From positions 1,612,001-1,676,000 of the forward strand of contig NC_005027.1 in the NCBI RefSeq assembly GCF_000196115.1: 64,000 bases of DNA, read 5' to 3'. The DNA is from Rhodopirellula baltica SH 1. Lineage in GTDB: Bacteria; Planctomycetota; Planctomycetia; Pirellulales; Pirellulaceae. Below, piece by piece: positions 34,574-43,934 of this stretch. A program made the position numbers and the translations under genes. Every line of letters starts with the position of its first letter. Positions within the stretch are counted from its first letter, which is position 1. The notes beneath the pieces are model-generated. The model was not told the origin of the DNA. It did not search any database and saw only the letters and a program-made list of their open reading frames with translations.

Positions 34574-35647
34574 ATGTCTGAATCTCTCCAGTCCCTGATC
34601 GACTCCGGAACAAAGCTGTACTTGGATTCGGTTGAGCCATCCGAAATTGACCAGAACCTCAAGTGGGGGGCCGTCGGCGCCACCAGCAACCCCGCCATCA
34701 TTTCGGGCATCGTGAAGGCGGGCGGTTTTGACGATCGCATTGACGCGTTGCTGAGCGAAGGTCACGACGACGAAGCCATCGCATGGGCTTTGACGGATGA
34801 GTTGGTGTCTGACGCGGAAAAGAAATTCGCCTCGATTCACGAATCCACCGGCGGCAACGCTGGCTGGGTCAGCTTCGAACTCGATCCGATCTTGGAAGAC
34901 CCCGACCAAAACCTATCCGCATCCGACATTGCCAGCCGCTACATCGAGTTGGGCAAGCAGTGGAACGCCGGTCACACCAACCGAATGATTAAGGTTCCCG
35001 CGACGGAAGCTGGTTTGTTGGCATTGGAAGAATTGGCCGCCGCCGGAATCACTTTGAACGTGACGTTGATGTTCACCGCCGACCAATACCACGCTGCTCG
35101 CGAAGCCATTTGGAAGGGTGCCCAGCGTGCAGCCGAATCGGGAGTGCGATCATTGGATCAATTCAAATCCGTGTACAGCATTTTTATCTCGCGAATTGAT
35201 GTCTACACGCAGAAGGAATTGCCAAACCTGTCAGCTGACGCGCAAGGCCAAGTGGGCATCTTGAACGCCAAGCGAATTTGGAAAGAGAACCAGGAGTTCT
35301 GGGCCGACAAAAACCTGAAGCTGGAACAAGAATTGATCTTCGCCAGCACGGGAACCAAGAGCAAAGATGACCCACCTTGGAAGTATGTCGCCGCTCTGGC
35401 CGGCAGCGATATTCAAACCAACCCGCCGGCGACCAACGAAGCCGTCGATGCGAGCGGAAAGAAATTCACCAGCGAAGTGGCCGACATGCCATCACAAGCG
35501 GTCCAAGATGAAATTGACGCCGCTTTGGACATTAAGGCGATGCACAAGTTCCTGATGGATGAAGGCGTCGACAAGTTCGTCAAGCCACAGCGAGAACTGT
35601 TGGCGATCATCTCCGCCAAACGCGAAGAACTGACGAAGCAAGCCTAG
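34574..35647 (+). CDS. tal: Transaldolase
   Basis: The 357-residue protein moves a dihydroxyacetone unit between sugar phosphates in the non-oxidative pentose phosphate pathway. Family marks are [13 protein letters not shown] near residues 35-47 and the Schiff-base Lys140 in [20 protein letters not shown] follows further on. ATG 34574 is preferred over upstream in-frame codons by the match to the usual N-terminus. It is a single-gene unit followed by a hairpin. Confidence 0.92.
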   Translation: MSESLQSLIDSGTKLYLDSVEPSEIDQNLKWGAVGATSNPAIISGIVKAGGFDDRIDALLSEGHDDEAIAWALTDELVSDAEKKFASIHESTGGNAGWVSFELDPILEDPDQNLSASDIASRYIELGKQWNAGHTNRMIKVPATEAGLLALEELAAAGITLNVTLMFTADQYHAAREAIWKGAQRAAESGVRSLDQFKSVYSIFISRIDVYTQKELPNLSADAQGQVGILNAKRIWKENQEFWADKNLKLEQELIFASTGTKSKDDPPWKYVAALAGSDIQTNPPATNEAVDASGKKFTSEVADMPSQAVQDEIDAALDIKAMHKFLMDEGVDKFVKPQRELLAIISAKREELTKQA

Positions 35648-35685
35648 TCGTCGAGCAAGAACTCGCAGGCAACAGTTTGAAATGC

Positions 35686-35715
35686 AATCAGCCGCGGCAA
35701 ATGCCGCGGCTGATT
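35686..35715 (+). terminator. Terminator-like hairpin after tal
   Basis: AATCAGCCGCGGCA and TGCCGCGGCTGATT form a perfect 14-bp stem with a two-base loop, 39 bp after the tal stop. A T-run is lacking, so it may act as a transcript-end stabiliser instead. Confidence 0.6.
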
Positions 35716-35770
35716 TGCTATGTGTCCTGAATCGTCTGAGGATCGATCGGCGATTCACGAACCAACGAAT

Positions 35771-35998
35771 CTGGGCTCCCCACAAACCGGAGGGCTCGCG
35801 CCCTGCCGCTAAGTGTGGTACCGGAGGGCTCGTGCGCTGCGGCTGAAGTTGGTAGCGGAACGGCGCAAGCCGTCCGGTGTCACGCTGGGCTCCCCACAAA
35901 CCGGAGGGCTTGCGCCCTGCCGCTAAGTTTGGTACCGGAGGGCTCGTGCGCTGCAGCTGAAGTTGGTAGCGGAACGGCGCGAGCCGTCCGGTCTCACC
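35771..35998. repeat. Two 114-bp direct repeats of REP-like hairpins
   Basis: Copies begin at 35771 and 35885. Each contains several GC-rich dyads (for example GGAGGGCTCGCGCCCT and GGAACGGCGCAAGCCGTCCGG). The same dyad type recurs inside the 244-bp repeats upstream of intI, so this is a dispersed family. Confidence 0.8.
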
Positions 35999-36238
35999 CG
36001 AAGTTGTTTCATTGACAAACCACTCGTCAACGAGCGGATCCAAAAGCCCCGGCGCCACCCAGCCAATTTAGAATTTACAATTGTCAATTTAACTTTTTCA
36101 ATCGCCACGACCGATCTACAAGCTGACACCCGCTGACCAGATCTCTCTTCCAAACCGCACCAATCTGACGATGGCCGCTAGGCCCGGTTGCATCGAACTA
36201 CCGGTGCTAACGCAAGTCGGCTAACAATCGCAAGCCAA

Positions 36239-38011
36239 TCAGTGTGCCGGTTGAGCCAAGTGTTCGATGGCTCGTTGGAGCACGTCGTCTTCCAATTCCG
36301 TGACCAATCGTCCGTTCTCATCCGGGCGAGCCGCGATGTAGGTTGGCGGCACGGACAGGTGTGGTTCCACTCCGTTGCGACTGATCGCTCGACCGCTTGG
36401 CGAGTAGAACTTCGCCGTTGTCAGGCACAGCCCGAACTGGGCGGCTTGCATTCGGAAGATGCCCTGCACGCTACCTTTACCATAGCTTTTTTCGCCGACG
36501 ACCGTTCCACGGTTGGAATCGCGAATTGCACCGGAGAAGATCTCGCTGGCACTCGCACTGTTTCGGTCAATCAAGACCGCCAACGGAACATTCCATGTGT
36601 TGGCACGGTGAGCCGAGTAGTCAAAGTTTTCGCGAGCGTTGCGACCTCGGGTGGTTAGGATTCGACCGTTGTCGATGAACCGATCGGCGACTTCCACCGA
36701 CGCGGGCAACAATCCGCCGGGATTGTCACGCAGATCGATGATCAGCGAACGCATTCCTTGACGACTGAGTGCCCAAAGTGCTTTCTCCACTTCCGCGGGC
36801 GTCGACTTTTGAAAATTTGTCAGTCGGAAGTAGCCAATCTTGGCATCCGTGTCGACCAAGTGAATGTTTTCAACACATGGCACGTCGACCCGGCGTCGTG
36901 CGACTCGGATGGAACGTGGTTGTTGATCAACGGAAGCGATCTCGAGTGACACCAACGAACCCTCGGGACCACGCAGCAAATCGGCAACGTAGTCAGGGTC
37001 ACGGTCAGCGGCGGAAATCGCGTCCACGCCCATGATTCGATCGCCAGCGACGATACCGGCTTCATCGGCGGGGCCACCCGGAATCACCGACAAAATGTTC
37101 AAACAGTCTTCGCCAGGCTTCAACTCGACGCCGAGTCCAACGAAGTTGCCATCAATGGTGCTGAACATGTCGTCTAGTTGTCCAGGCGACAGCAAACGAG
37201 TGTACGTGTCCAACGTCGAAACCGCACCCGATACGAACTCCAGAACCGTCGCCGTTCCGCTCAAGCCGAGTTCTTGCTGAGCCATGGACGCAACCTGAGA
37301 CACGGTCGCTCGCAAGTCAAATCGACTTTGGGTGGACCGCTGACTGATCCGGTGGTGGATTTCCATTCGGAACTTCTCAATCTGTTCCGGTGTCGCATTG
37401 GGAAGCATCGTTTGCACGAACGTTTCATCATCCAACGCGGTTTCGAGAGCCGCGGTGCCGTGCAGCAACACTCGTGACCACTCAATCGTGTCAACATAGT
37501 GCGTTTGCAGGTTCGCCAAAATCTCGCTGTACAAGTCCAATGACTGCGACGTTGTCATGTCACGCAGCGATCGCAAGTACGTTTGATCTTGATAGCGGCG
37601 GTTGACGTCAAATCGTAACCGGCTGATCAGCAGTCGCTGATACAGGATGCGGTCCTGCGGGAACCGGCGAGTTGCCGATTCGTAGTGGTCGATTGCGTCG
37701 CTCCACTGACCGGCATCTTCCAGTTCAATGCCATCAGTCAACGCTCGAGCACGCTCTTGTTCTTCGAGTTTGCGTTCGGCGTCGTTGGTGGGGGCGGAAA
37801 CGGTAGGACCACGTGAAGGCACGAAGCCTTGTGCAAACGCGGGCATGGAAGATCCGCCGACGGCGATCGCACCGACGACCAATGCAAACGTCCGCATGCG
37901 GCCAGCGACTCGTCGCCGACGAGCGTGCTTGGCAATCGCTTTGCCTTCGTTTGATTGGTCCGCTTGCTTGTCAAAAGCAAGGCATCGATTGATCGTCGTT
38001 AACAGGTCCAT
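36239..38011 (-). CDS. S41-family carboxy-terminal processing protease
   Basis: The product is 590 residues. ATG 38011 begins a polar stretch followed by a membrane/signal segment at about 40-60 (TFALVVGAIAVGGSSMPAFA). A TPR-like helical pair lies at about 100-125, a PDZ domain at about 285-360 (VGLGVELKPG, GPADEAGIVAGDRI), and the S41 catalytic domain at about 390-560. The catalytic Ser487 (NSASASEIFSG) and Lys512 (YGKGSVQ) are 25 apart, as in Prc/CtpA. It probably trims C-termini of exported proteins in the periplasm. The terminal TPR-like part is unusual for the family. Confidence 0.9.
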   Translation of the reverse strand: MDLLTTINRCLAFDKQADQSNEGKAIAKHARRRRVAGRMRTFALVVGAIAVGGSSMPAFAQGFVPSRGPTVSAPTNDAERKLEEQERARALTDGIELEDAGQWSDAIDHYESATRRFPQDRILYQRLLISRLRFDVNRRYQDQTYLRSLRDMTTSQSLDLYSEILANLQTHYVDTIEWSRVLLHGTAALETALDDETFVQTMLPNATPEQIEKFRMEIHHRISQRSTQSRFDLRATVSQVASMAQQELGLSGTATVLEFVSGAVSTLDTYTRLLSPGQLDDMFSTIDGNFVGLGVELKPGEDCLNILSVIPGGPADEAGIVAGDRIMGVDAISAADRDPDYVADLLRGPEGSLVSLEIASVDQQPRSIRVARRRVDVPCVENIHLVDTDAKIGYFRLTNFQKSTPAEVEKALWALSRQGMRSLIIDLRDNPGGLLPASVEVADRFIDNGRILTTRGRNARENFDYSAHRANTWNVPLAVLIDRNSASASEIFSGAIRDSNRGTVVGEKSYGKGSVQGIFRMQAAQFGLCLTTAKFYSPSGRAISRNGVEPHLSVPPTYIAARPDENGRLVTELEDDVLQRAIEHLAQPAH

Positions 38012-38821
38012 GCGCCGATTCCATCGCGAGTGTCGTTGGAGGGGGATTGCTGGACGGGGTGAGTCCAAGCCCCACGGAAGACACTCCGAATCGTGGGGCT
38101 GAGCAAACTTAGGTCACAAAACGTGCCCGGTCAAAAAACCATGCCGATGAAATATCACCCTGTTTGCTCCAAACCGCACGACCCGGTGAACAAGCCGTCG
38201 GTTGTCGCGACGACAGAAAGTTTGCCGGTTAGGGCGTGGCTGTCGCTGGGATGTATCGTGCCGGTCAGGCACGACTTTCATCGCGTGATGCGCCTCCAGT
38301 GCGCAGAAAGAAACAACTTCACTCAATGTGATCAAAGTTCAGTGATCGAGTTGTTTCACGAGCAAGTTCGTGAAACACTTGCGGCGTTCCTCATCGCCAG
38401 TTGTTTCTTGGCATCGCGATAAGAATAGGCACTGTCCCATACGCGGGCAAGCAACGGATTCAGACGCTCAACGAAGACTCGCCAACTTGGTAGCTCAGAA
38501 GCAACGCAAGCAATCCGTACGATGTCCTTCCAATATCGTAGAGCTCGACGTTTTGTTTGCGGCACCTTTCGACGCCGTCATACTTTGTAAATCGGGCCAC
38601 GTTGTTCCGCCGGCCGTTTGTCCGTTTGGGTTGTTCCAACCATAGATGCGATCCGATCGTCGCATTGGCGAAGCTAAGTAGGTCGGCAGGAATGATCGGG
38701 TAGAACGTCACGTAGGCGAGTCTTTCTGAGACTCGCAAATGACAGCGTCTGGGAGGACGCCGCCATGTGATCAAGCCCAATGACTCTCGCTCACGTGCTC
38801 AAACACTGTTGGCGACTGAGG
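38012..38821. other. Intergenic region without convincing genes
   Basis: About 800 bp with only short overlapping frames and no plausible start signals; a 106-codon minus frame (38460-38780) has no ATG start. A hairpin GCGAGTCT/AGACTCGC lies near 38713-38733 and resembles a dispersed intergenic repeat. It could hold decayed genes. Confidence 0.45.
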
Positions 38822-39232
38822 TCAGTCTGTGCTGTTCGCGACACCATAGACAGAGACACCCAGCTCTATCCCGAAAGCGTTCAACTGGGAGAGGAGCGTC
38901 GTTGGGAATCGATTGAACTGACCGAGCGATCCATCGGGAAGGTCCCAGGAAAAGTCCAGCGTCCGTCTGCAATTTGGTAGTGCATTGAAAATGGACCCCA
39001 ATGCCTCTTCATTTGCTTCAAGAAAGACGCAAGCTTCTTCGATCTGTTGCGGTACGTGGTCCCCATCAGAATGCGAAACGACCAAGCGGTATGTCGAGTC
39101 CGTCTGCGTGGCGTCTGTCCATTGACGCAGTTTCTTTCGAGATTGAGTCGTCTCTTCAATCGCCAAGGCCGATTCGCGTGCAATCGATTCAAGAGCGAGA
39201 TGGTCACCGGTGATACGGAGCACTGCAGGCAT
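38822..39232 (-). CDS. Hypothetical protein, possibly DUF4279-like
   Basis: The product is 136 residues from ATG 39232. It begins MPAVLRITGDHLALESIARE, which recalls the start of DUF4279 proteins (small proteins often found as orphan or immunity-type genes), but I cannot confirm this. It is soluble and acidic. The small membrane protein at 39271-39600 ends 38 bp upstream on the same strand, so the two probably form one unit. Confidence 0.6.
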   Translation of the reverse strand: MPAVLRITGDHLALESIARESALAIEETTQSRKKLRQWTDATQTDSTYRLVVSHSDGDHVPQQIEEACVFLEANEEALGSIFNALPNCRRTLDFSWDLPDGSLGQFNRFPTTLLSQLNAFGIELGVSVYGVANSTD

Positions 39233-39270
39233 GTCGACCTTCCTTCCCTGTTTTCAGCTGACGCGTTCGG

Positions 39271-39600
39271 TCAACCGCCTAGGATGTAGATCGCGACGCC
39301 CTGAAACACGATCAACGTTGCGGTGAAGACTGCGCACACGAGACGAGAATTTCGATACCAAGTGCGGACGAAGGCGGACCAAACGATCAGCGACATCATA
39401 ACTGATGCGGTCACAGCACTCCCGAAGTAGGGAGCCTCGATCGTCGCTTCCGCTTGATGAAACATCAACATCGCGTAGCAGATTGCACCCAACCATCCCA
39501 AGCCAGCGATGACGGATGTGAAGTGATAAATCGTTCGACGGATGCTCGGAGGGACCGTTGATTCGGTCTCGCTCGAGACCGGTTCGTAGGGATTGTTCAC
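39271..39600 (-). CDS. Small membrane protein of the 'NPY' type
   Basis: The product is 109 residues. The start is GTG 39600, giving (M)NNPYEPVS, the same N-terminal motif as the cassette protein at 7062-7400. Three hydrophobic helices lie at about residues 28-47, 60-80 and 88-107. Function unknown. It precedes the 136-residue gene by 38 bp. Confidence 0.65.
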   Translation of the reverse strand: MNNPYEPVSSETESTVPPSIRRTIYHFTSVIAGLGWLGAICYAMLMFHQAEATIEAPYFGSAVTASVMMSLIVWSAFVRTWYRNSRLVCAVFTATLIVFQGVAIYILGG

Positions 39601-40110
39601 TCGATGATGTCCCAGTCAGTTAAGTCGCAGACTTTGCAGTCCAGAGATCGACAGCAGCGTGAACCCACGTCCTAAGCTACAAAAACGAACCCGAGGCGTG
39701 ATGGGGTGCTTTTGTGGCCGCGATACAGGCACGATCGGAAGGTTTGCGATAGAGAATTGATCAACAAGACCATCAAAAAGTGTGGACGTCGCGACCCAAA
39801 CGCGATTACCTCGCTTCGGGTGTGCTGTTCCGGCGATCGAGTTCCTTTTCAGCTTCGACGCGACTTAAGCATCCGGAAATGAATGCAGATAGAAGACCGA
39901 TTATGGTTCCAAACCAAATGTGCTTGCAGCATCTCGAACGCGCATTCGCAATGAGCTCTGTCTTGTGCATGAAATGCTCTGTTTTGCAATTTGAAAACGT
40001 TGTCCGTCAGCATCCAGGTAAGCAACGATCGTTCGATTCGCAGGCTGACAGGTGGGGGGCAGTTGCGACCATGTCTCAAGAACCGAATCGATCGGATGCG
40101 GCGTGGCGGC
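39601..40110. other. Intergenic region
   Basis: About 510 bp with no convincing gene; a 118-codon plus-strand frame (39780-40136) overlaps the end of the DUF350 gene and has improbable composition. No repeat or RNA gene is recognised. Confidence 0.45.
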
Positions 40111-40398
40111 TCAACCGATCACGGAGGCGGCGATGATGATGGAGACGCCGAGCACGATCGCGGCGACGACGATCGAGACTGCCAAGTTGTGCTCTTCGCC
40201 GATCTCGTGCAGGATCGAGAAGGGCGTGAGCTTTTCCATCAGCACCAGACAGCCCATGAAGACAACGATTCCGACTACGGAGAACACGCAAGCGGCAATC
40301 AGATGCTGCAAAAGCAAATCCAGACTGGTGCCGGTCGCGGGTGTCGGATCCACCACGACAGAGTCGGATTGTGCCAAGCCACGTAGTCGATCAATCAT
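40111..40398 (-). CDS. DUF350 (YjfL-type) membrane protein
   Basis: The product is 95 residues, ATG 40398. Helices lie at about 27-55 and 70-95. EEHNLAVSIVVAAIVLGVSIIIAASV matches the conserved segment of the DUF350 family, of which E. coli YjfL is a member. Usual members have two such repeats, so this is a short, single-unit version. It is the last gene of the operon that begins with the SPFH protein, 108 bp after the 54-residue peptide gene. Confidence 0.8.
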   Translation of the reverse strand: MIDRLRGLAQSDSVVVDPTPATGTSLDLLLQHLIAACVFSVVGIVVFMGCLVLMEKLTPFSILHEIGEEHNLAVSIVVAAIVLGVSIIIAASVIG

Positions 40399-40506
40399 GC
40401 TCTCTACCTTTTCGATTGGTTTGGATTCGTTGGAGTGTTGTGTGTTGATTTGATGAGTGCGGTGTGTCGCTGCGATGCATGTTGCGAGTGGCCTGGTGTC
40501 GGTTGG

Positions 40507-40671
40507 TTATTTTCCGCCGCCCCACGAACCACCGTAGGCTCGACCGCCGCCGCTGCTGCCCATGTTGTCGACAATGCCAAAGTTGATCGCTTGCCAACCT
40601 CGAAACGCGGCGACCGAGTACCAGCAGCAAACGAGCACGCCGATGATCAAATAGATTCGTAGTATTTTCAT
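40507..40671 (-). CDS. 54-residue membrane peptide
   Basis: The frame starts at ATG 40671, which overlaps the TGA of the DUF4178 gene by one base, so translation is coupled. An N-terminal helix (residues 4-22, LRIYLIIGVLVCCWYSVAA) is followed by a Gly/Ser-rich end (SSGGGRAYGGSWGGGK). It is too short for any family call. Overlap with the upstream gene and position within the operon are the main evidence that it is real. Confidence 0.72.
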   Translation of the reverse strand: MKILRIYLIIGVLVCCWYSVAAFRGWQAINFGIVDNMGSSGGGRAYGGSWGGGK

Positions 40672-42254
40672 CAGTCATCACTGCTGGCGTAGGGACTGAA
40701 GTCGCTGTCTTTCCAGCGGGAGACTTCGAAGTTGTGTATGTAAACCAAGCATCCAATCGGAATCGCTGAAACAAACAGCAACCCGTAAAACAGCATCCAG
40801 CCGTCAGCGGACGGTGTTGCGGATGAGGCAGAACGATGGTTGCCGAGGTAAATGATGAACATGTAGAAGCAGAACCCAGCCCAGGCGAGCCAAACTCCAA
40901 AGGAGATTTTGGGCGCAGGTTGGATCACGCCGACGCCCCAAGGACGCGTCAGGTTTTCGACGCCGAAAGCTTCTTCAATCTCACTCGGTTTCATGTAGGT
41001 CCCCAATGACACAACACGTTCGTGTGTCCTGCCTTCGAAACTGTCTTCGATCGACAGCATTCTTGGCGGGGCTATGAAGTCCGCAGTCTCGACACAGTTG
41101 CCTTGTTGGACTTTCCAGTAGAACTCGCCGATCACATGTCGGACAATCGCGGTGGCGCGGTCGTAGATGCGAAAGGAATCACCGTCATATCGAAGGCGAG
41201 TGGCCAGAGGATCCATCGCATGTCCGGTGACGGGCTGGACGAATGACCAATGGCGATCATTTTCGACCAACCATCGGAATCCGATCCCTGGTGCGTAGAG
41301 CAGGTATTCCGTCCAGGGATACGTTGTGCCCGCGTAACGCACGAAGCGAGCCATGATGCCGATGATGATGTATTCGGTGCCTTCGATGGTTCCTCGAATG
41401 CCGAGCGGCAACGACGTGTGCATCTCACGTTGTTCCAACATCGTCAGCAATTTCAGCCGCCCATCATCGTTGGACAACAACGCACCGCAGTGTTGGCATC
41501 CAACTCGCAGTGTTTCTTTTGGTGCATGAAGGTCCAGCGAACCGCCGCACTTGGGACAATTCAGATGAAGCGATGCGACCGCGATCGTTCCTGATCCAGG
41601 ATCAGGCTGCCAATCGGGAGTCGACAGGTTCAGTTTTTCTTTCGTAACTGTGCGGCCGATGAATGTGTGTTGTTCGCCGCGTGAGTAATCAAAGGTGGCA
41701 AACCATGATCCGCCTTCGGGCTCAGGAGCTCCGTGCAGATCCACATAGCGATGGTCGTCATTGGGACGAAACTGCCAAGGGATTTCGCCTTGAGCCGATC
41801 TCGCCTTGGCGACGCCCAACTCAGCGACGGTCAAATCCTGTCCGCCGTAATGAACGATCTGTCCCAGCGACAGCGAATCGAAATCGGGCAAAGGAGACTT
41901 CGTTCGTACCGGTCGTTCAAACGTCAGATGCAATTGGCCTTGAGCCTCAGCCAACCAAGCCATCTTGTCGCCCGGGAACCGCAAGTACCACTCGTCCCAA
42001 ACGCCGCCGGCGGCGTGGTCGTATTGAACTCGGCCGATCACTTCGAAGGGCTTGCCCCGAAAGGATCCGGTCGAACCAAGCTGAACAACCGAATCGGTCT
42101 CAACAAGATCGCTGACTTTGCCGTAGTCCTCGATGTCTTTGTCACCGCGAGCGACTGCGGTGTGGCAGAATTCGCAGACGCTGACCATCGAGTTCCCGAA
42201 ACGGAATTCAACGGGCGCCCCACAACCAGGACACGAAGCGCGGCGAACCTTCAT
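40671..42254 (-). CDS. DUF4178 protein with two zinc ribbons
   Basis: The product is 527 residues. ATG 42254 overlaps the upstream AdoMet decarboxylase stop by 4 bp. The N-terminal zinc ribbon carries CPGC and CEFC; a second ribbon near the middle has CPKC and CQHC. Each is followed by a DUF4178 domain (IGRVQYDHAAGGVWDEWYLRF and IGIMARFVRYAGTTYPWTEYLLY). Two helices at the C-terminus (about 455-520) anchor it in the membrane. DUF4178 proteins recur beside DUF350, SPFH or PspA and polyamine-enzyme genes, which fits here. Biochemical role unknown. Confidence 0.82.
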   Translation of the reverse strand: MKVRRASCPGCGAPVEFRFGNSMVSVCEFCHTAVARGDKDIEDYGKVSDLVETDSVVQLGSTGSFRGKPFEVIGRVQYDHAAGGVWDEWYLRFPGDKMAWLAEAQGQLHLTFERPVRTKSPLPDFDSLSLGQIVHYGGQDLTVAELGVAKARSAQGEIPWQFRPNDDHRYVDLHGAPEPEGGSWFATFDYSRGEQHTFIGRTVTKEKLNLSTPDWQPDPGSGTIAVASLHLNCPKCGGSLDLHAPKETLRVGCQHCGALLSNDDGRLKLLTMLEQREMHTSLPLGIRGTIEGTEYIIIGIMARFVRYAGTTYPWTEYLLYAPGIGFRWLVENDRHWSFVQPVTGHAMDPLATRLRYDGDSFRIYDRATAIVRHVIGEFYWKVQQGNCVETADFIAPPRMLSIEDSFEGRTHERVVSLGTYMKPSEIEEAFGVENLTRPWGVGVIQPAPKISFGVWLAWAGFCFYMFIIYLGNHRSASSATPSADGWMLFYGLLFVSAIPIGCLVYIHNFEVSRWKDSDFSPYASSDD

Positions 42255-42745
42255 TCGTCGACCTCGGTGATGGCTTCCGGAATGTGTGTGGACGATGCGT
42301 TGCAGCAGTGCGTGTCTGAGGCTTCGTTGGTCTCCCAAGCTCCTCGACGAAGGTGTCGGACTCGCACGTTGGTCGCGTTCAAACGAGATTGCAACTGCGT
42401 CTGCCAATCCCACACGGCGGTTTCTCGGCAGCAAACCAGATTGAACGTGGCAACGCCGTGTTCAGGATAGGTGTGCACCGCCAAGTGTGATTCAGAAAGC
42501 AGATACAACGCCGTGACGCCGTGCGGTGGTCCAAAGACATGCGATTGCGGTTCGCCAACCACTTTCAAACCCAGCGACGCGATCACGTCCTGACAGATCG
42601 ACTGGATTGTCGCCAAGGACTGAAGCGTTTTCGGATCACACCCTGACGCATCGACTATCCACTGCCCGCCGACGCTGATGGACGGCGCAGCGGTGGATGA
42701 ATCACTCGTTTTGTTCGTCGTTGCGTTGACAGGCGTCGCGGGCAC
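42251..42745 (-). CDS. speH: S-adenosylmethionine decarboxylase proenzyme (SpeH type)
   Basis: The product is 164 residues, GTG 42745. The self-cleaving site is Glu85-Ser86 in LLSESHLAVHTYPE; Ser86 would become the pyruvoyl cofactor. His91 and Cys106 stand at the spacings (5 and 20) of the catalytic His and Cys in bacterial SpeH. The enzyme makes decarboxylated AdoMet, the aminopropyl donor for spermidine. No spermidine synthase is next to it; the setting with DUF4178, DUF350 and SPFH genes suggests a dedicated role in an envelope modification pathway. Confidence 0.9.
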   Translation of the reverse strand: MPATPVNATTNKTSDSSTAAPSISVGGQWIVDASGCDPKTLQSLATIQSICQDVIASLGLKVVGEPQSHVFGPPHGVTALYLLSESHLAVHTYPEHGVATFNLVCCRETAVWDWQTQLQSRLNATNVRVRHLRRGAWETNEASDTHCCNASSTHIPEAITEVDE

Positions 42746-42803
42746 TCAGTTCACTCCGTTGTCATTATTCCATCACGGTGGCCGTGAAAGTCAGTTGTCT
42801 CAA

Positions 42804-43934
42804 TCAGTTCGCTGGTGGCGGTGGCGGAGGACTGCCAGCGGCCAGCATCGATGCCAAAGCGGGAACATCTTTGGCCATCAACCATCCGCCCATTCCGGAA
42901 GACCAAACCATTGATTCGGCTCCCATCTCTCCGCTTCCAATTCCGGATCGAATTTGCTCGGCCGTGAATGGACCATGCGTCACGCCATCCTTTGCGACGT
43001 ACCACGCCGTTGCAGCGGGGGGTGGAGGAGGTCCGCCGGATCCCGCTGCTGCGCCGGGGTTCATCGCACCAGGGTTCATCGCGCCAGGCATCATCCGACC
43101 GGCCATCGCGACACCGAGTCCCAGTCCCAAGCCTTCGGCCGCCCCACCGCCGCCACCGTTCTCGGCAGCCGATGTCATCGCTTGGCCCATTTGGAATTGT
43201 TGGAACCGATTCATGTCGCCGATCACACCCATGCTCGTCCGCGTGTCGAGAGCTTTCTCAACCGACTCGGGAAGTGAGATGTTGACGATGAAAAGCTGGG
43301 GGCAATCCAAACCGTACTCGTCGTCGATCTTTTCAACGACGCGTTCGCGAAGTTGAGCGGCGAGTTGCTCGTAATTGCTGGCCAGATCCAAAGCGGCGAT
43401 TTGCGATGAGCCGATCAGGTCCGCGAATGAAGATTGGATGATCGAACGCAACAGCACGTTGACATCGTCTGCACCGAATTCACCGTTGGTGCCCACAATT
43501 TCCAGCAGCAACGCTTTGGGATCGACGGCACGCAACGCGTATGTTCCGAAGGCGCGAATTCGAATCGGACCGAACTCGGGGTCTCGCAACATGATCGGAT
43601 TGGGCGTGCCCCACTTCAGATCGGTCAGCTGGCGGGTGCTGACGAAGTAAACTTCGGCTTTGAACGGGCTGTCGAATCCGTACTTCCAACCCTGCAGCGT
43701 CGTCATGACGGGCATGTTGTCGGTCGTCAGTTGGTAATGACCGGGCGGGTAGATGTCGGCGATTTCGCCTTTGTAAACAAAGACGGCCGTCTGGCCCGGA
43801 CGCACAATCAATTGCGCTCCGTTTTTGATTTCGTTGTCATGCCGAGGGAATCGCCACACCAACGTATGTTGTGTGTCATCGATCCATTCGATGATGTCAA
43901 TCAATTCTGAACGAATCAGATCAAACAGTCCCAC
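42804..43934 (-). CDS. SPFH-domain protein with C-terminal GYF_2-like domain
   Basis: The product is 376 residues. GTG 43934 (VGLFDLIRSELIDIIEW) is the best start because the YdjI-like SPFH subfamily begins in this way. Residues about 25-240 form the SPFH/band-7-like domain (LIVRPGQTAVFVYKGEIADIYPPG; RAFGTYALRAVDPKALL). A Gly/Met/Pro-rich linker follows, and residues about 315-365 form a GYF_2-like domain (WYVAKDGVTHGPFTAEQI, GWLMAKDVPAL). No transmembrane helix is seen, so it is probably a membrane-associated scaffold. It heads the operon. Confidence 0.82.
   Translation of the reverse strand: MGLFDLIRSELIDIIEWIDDTQHTLVWRFPRHDNEIKNGAQLIVRPGQTAVFVYKGEIADIYPPGHYQLTTDNMPVMTTLQGWKYGFDSPFKAEVYFVSTRQLTDLKWGTPNPIMLRDPEFGPIRIRAFGTYALRAVDPKALLLEIVGTNGEFGADDVNVLLRSIIQSSFADLIGSSQIAALDLASNYEQLAAQLRERVVEKIDDEYGLDCPQLFIVNISLPESVEKALDTRTSMGVIGDMNRFQQFQMGQAMTSAAENGGGGGAAEGLGLGLGVAMAGRMMPGAMNPGAMNPGAAAGSGGPPPPPAATAWYVAKDGVTHGPFTAEQIRSGIGSGEMGAESMVWSSGMGGWLMAKDVPALASMLAAGSPPPPPPAN

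Noticed and set aside
39780-40136. A 118-codon plus-strand gene
   Set aside because: It overlaps the DUF350 gene antisense, lacks a ribosome-binding site and has Arg/Ser/Cys-rich composition typical of shadow frames.
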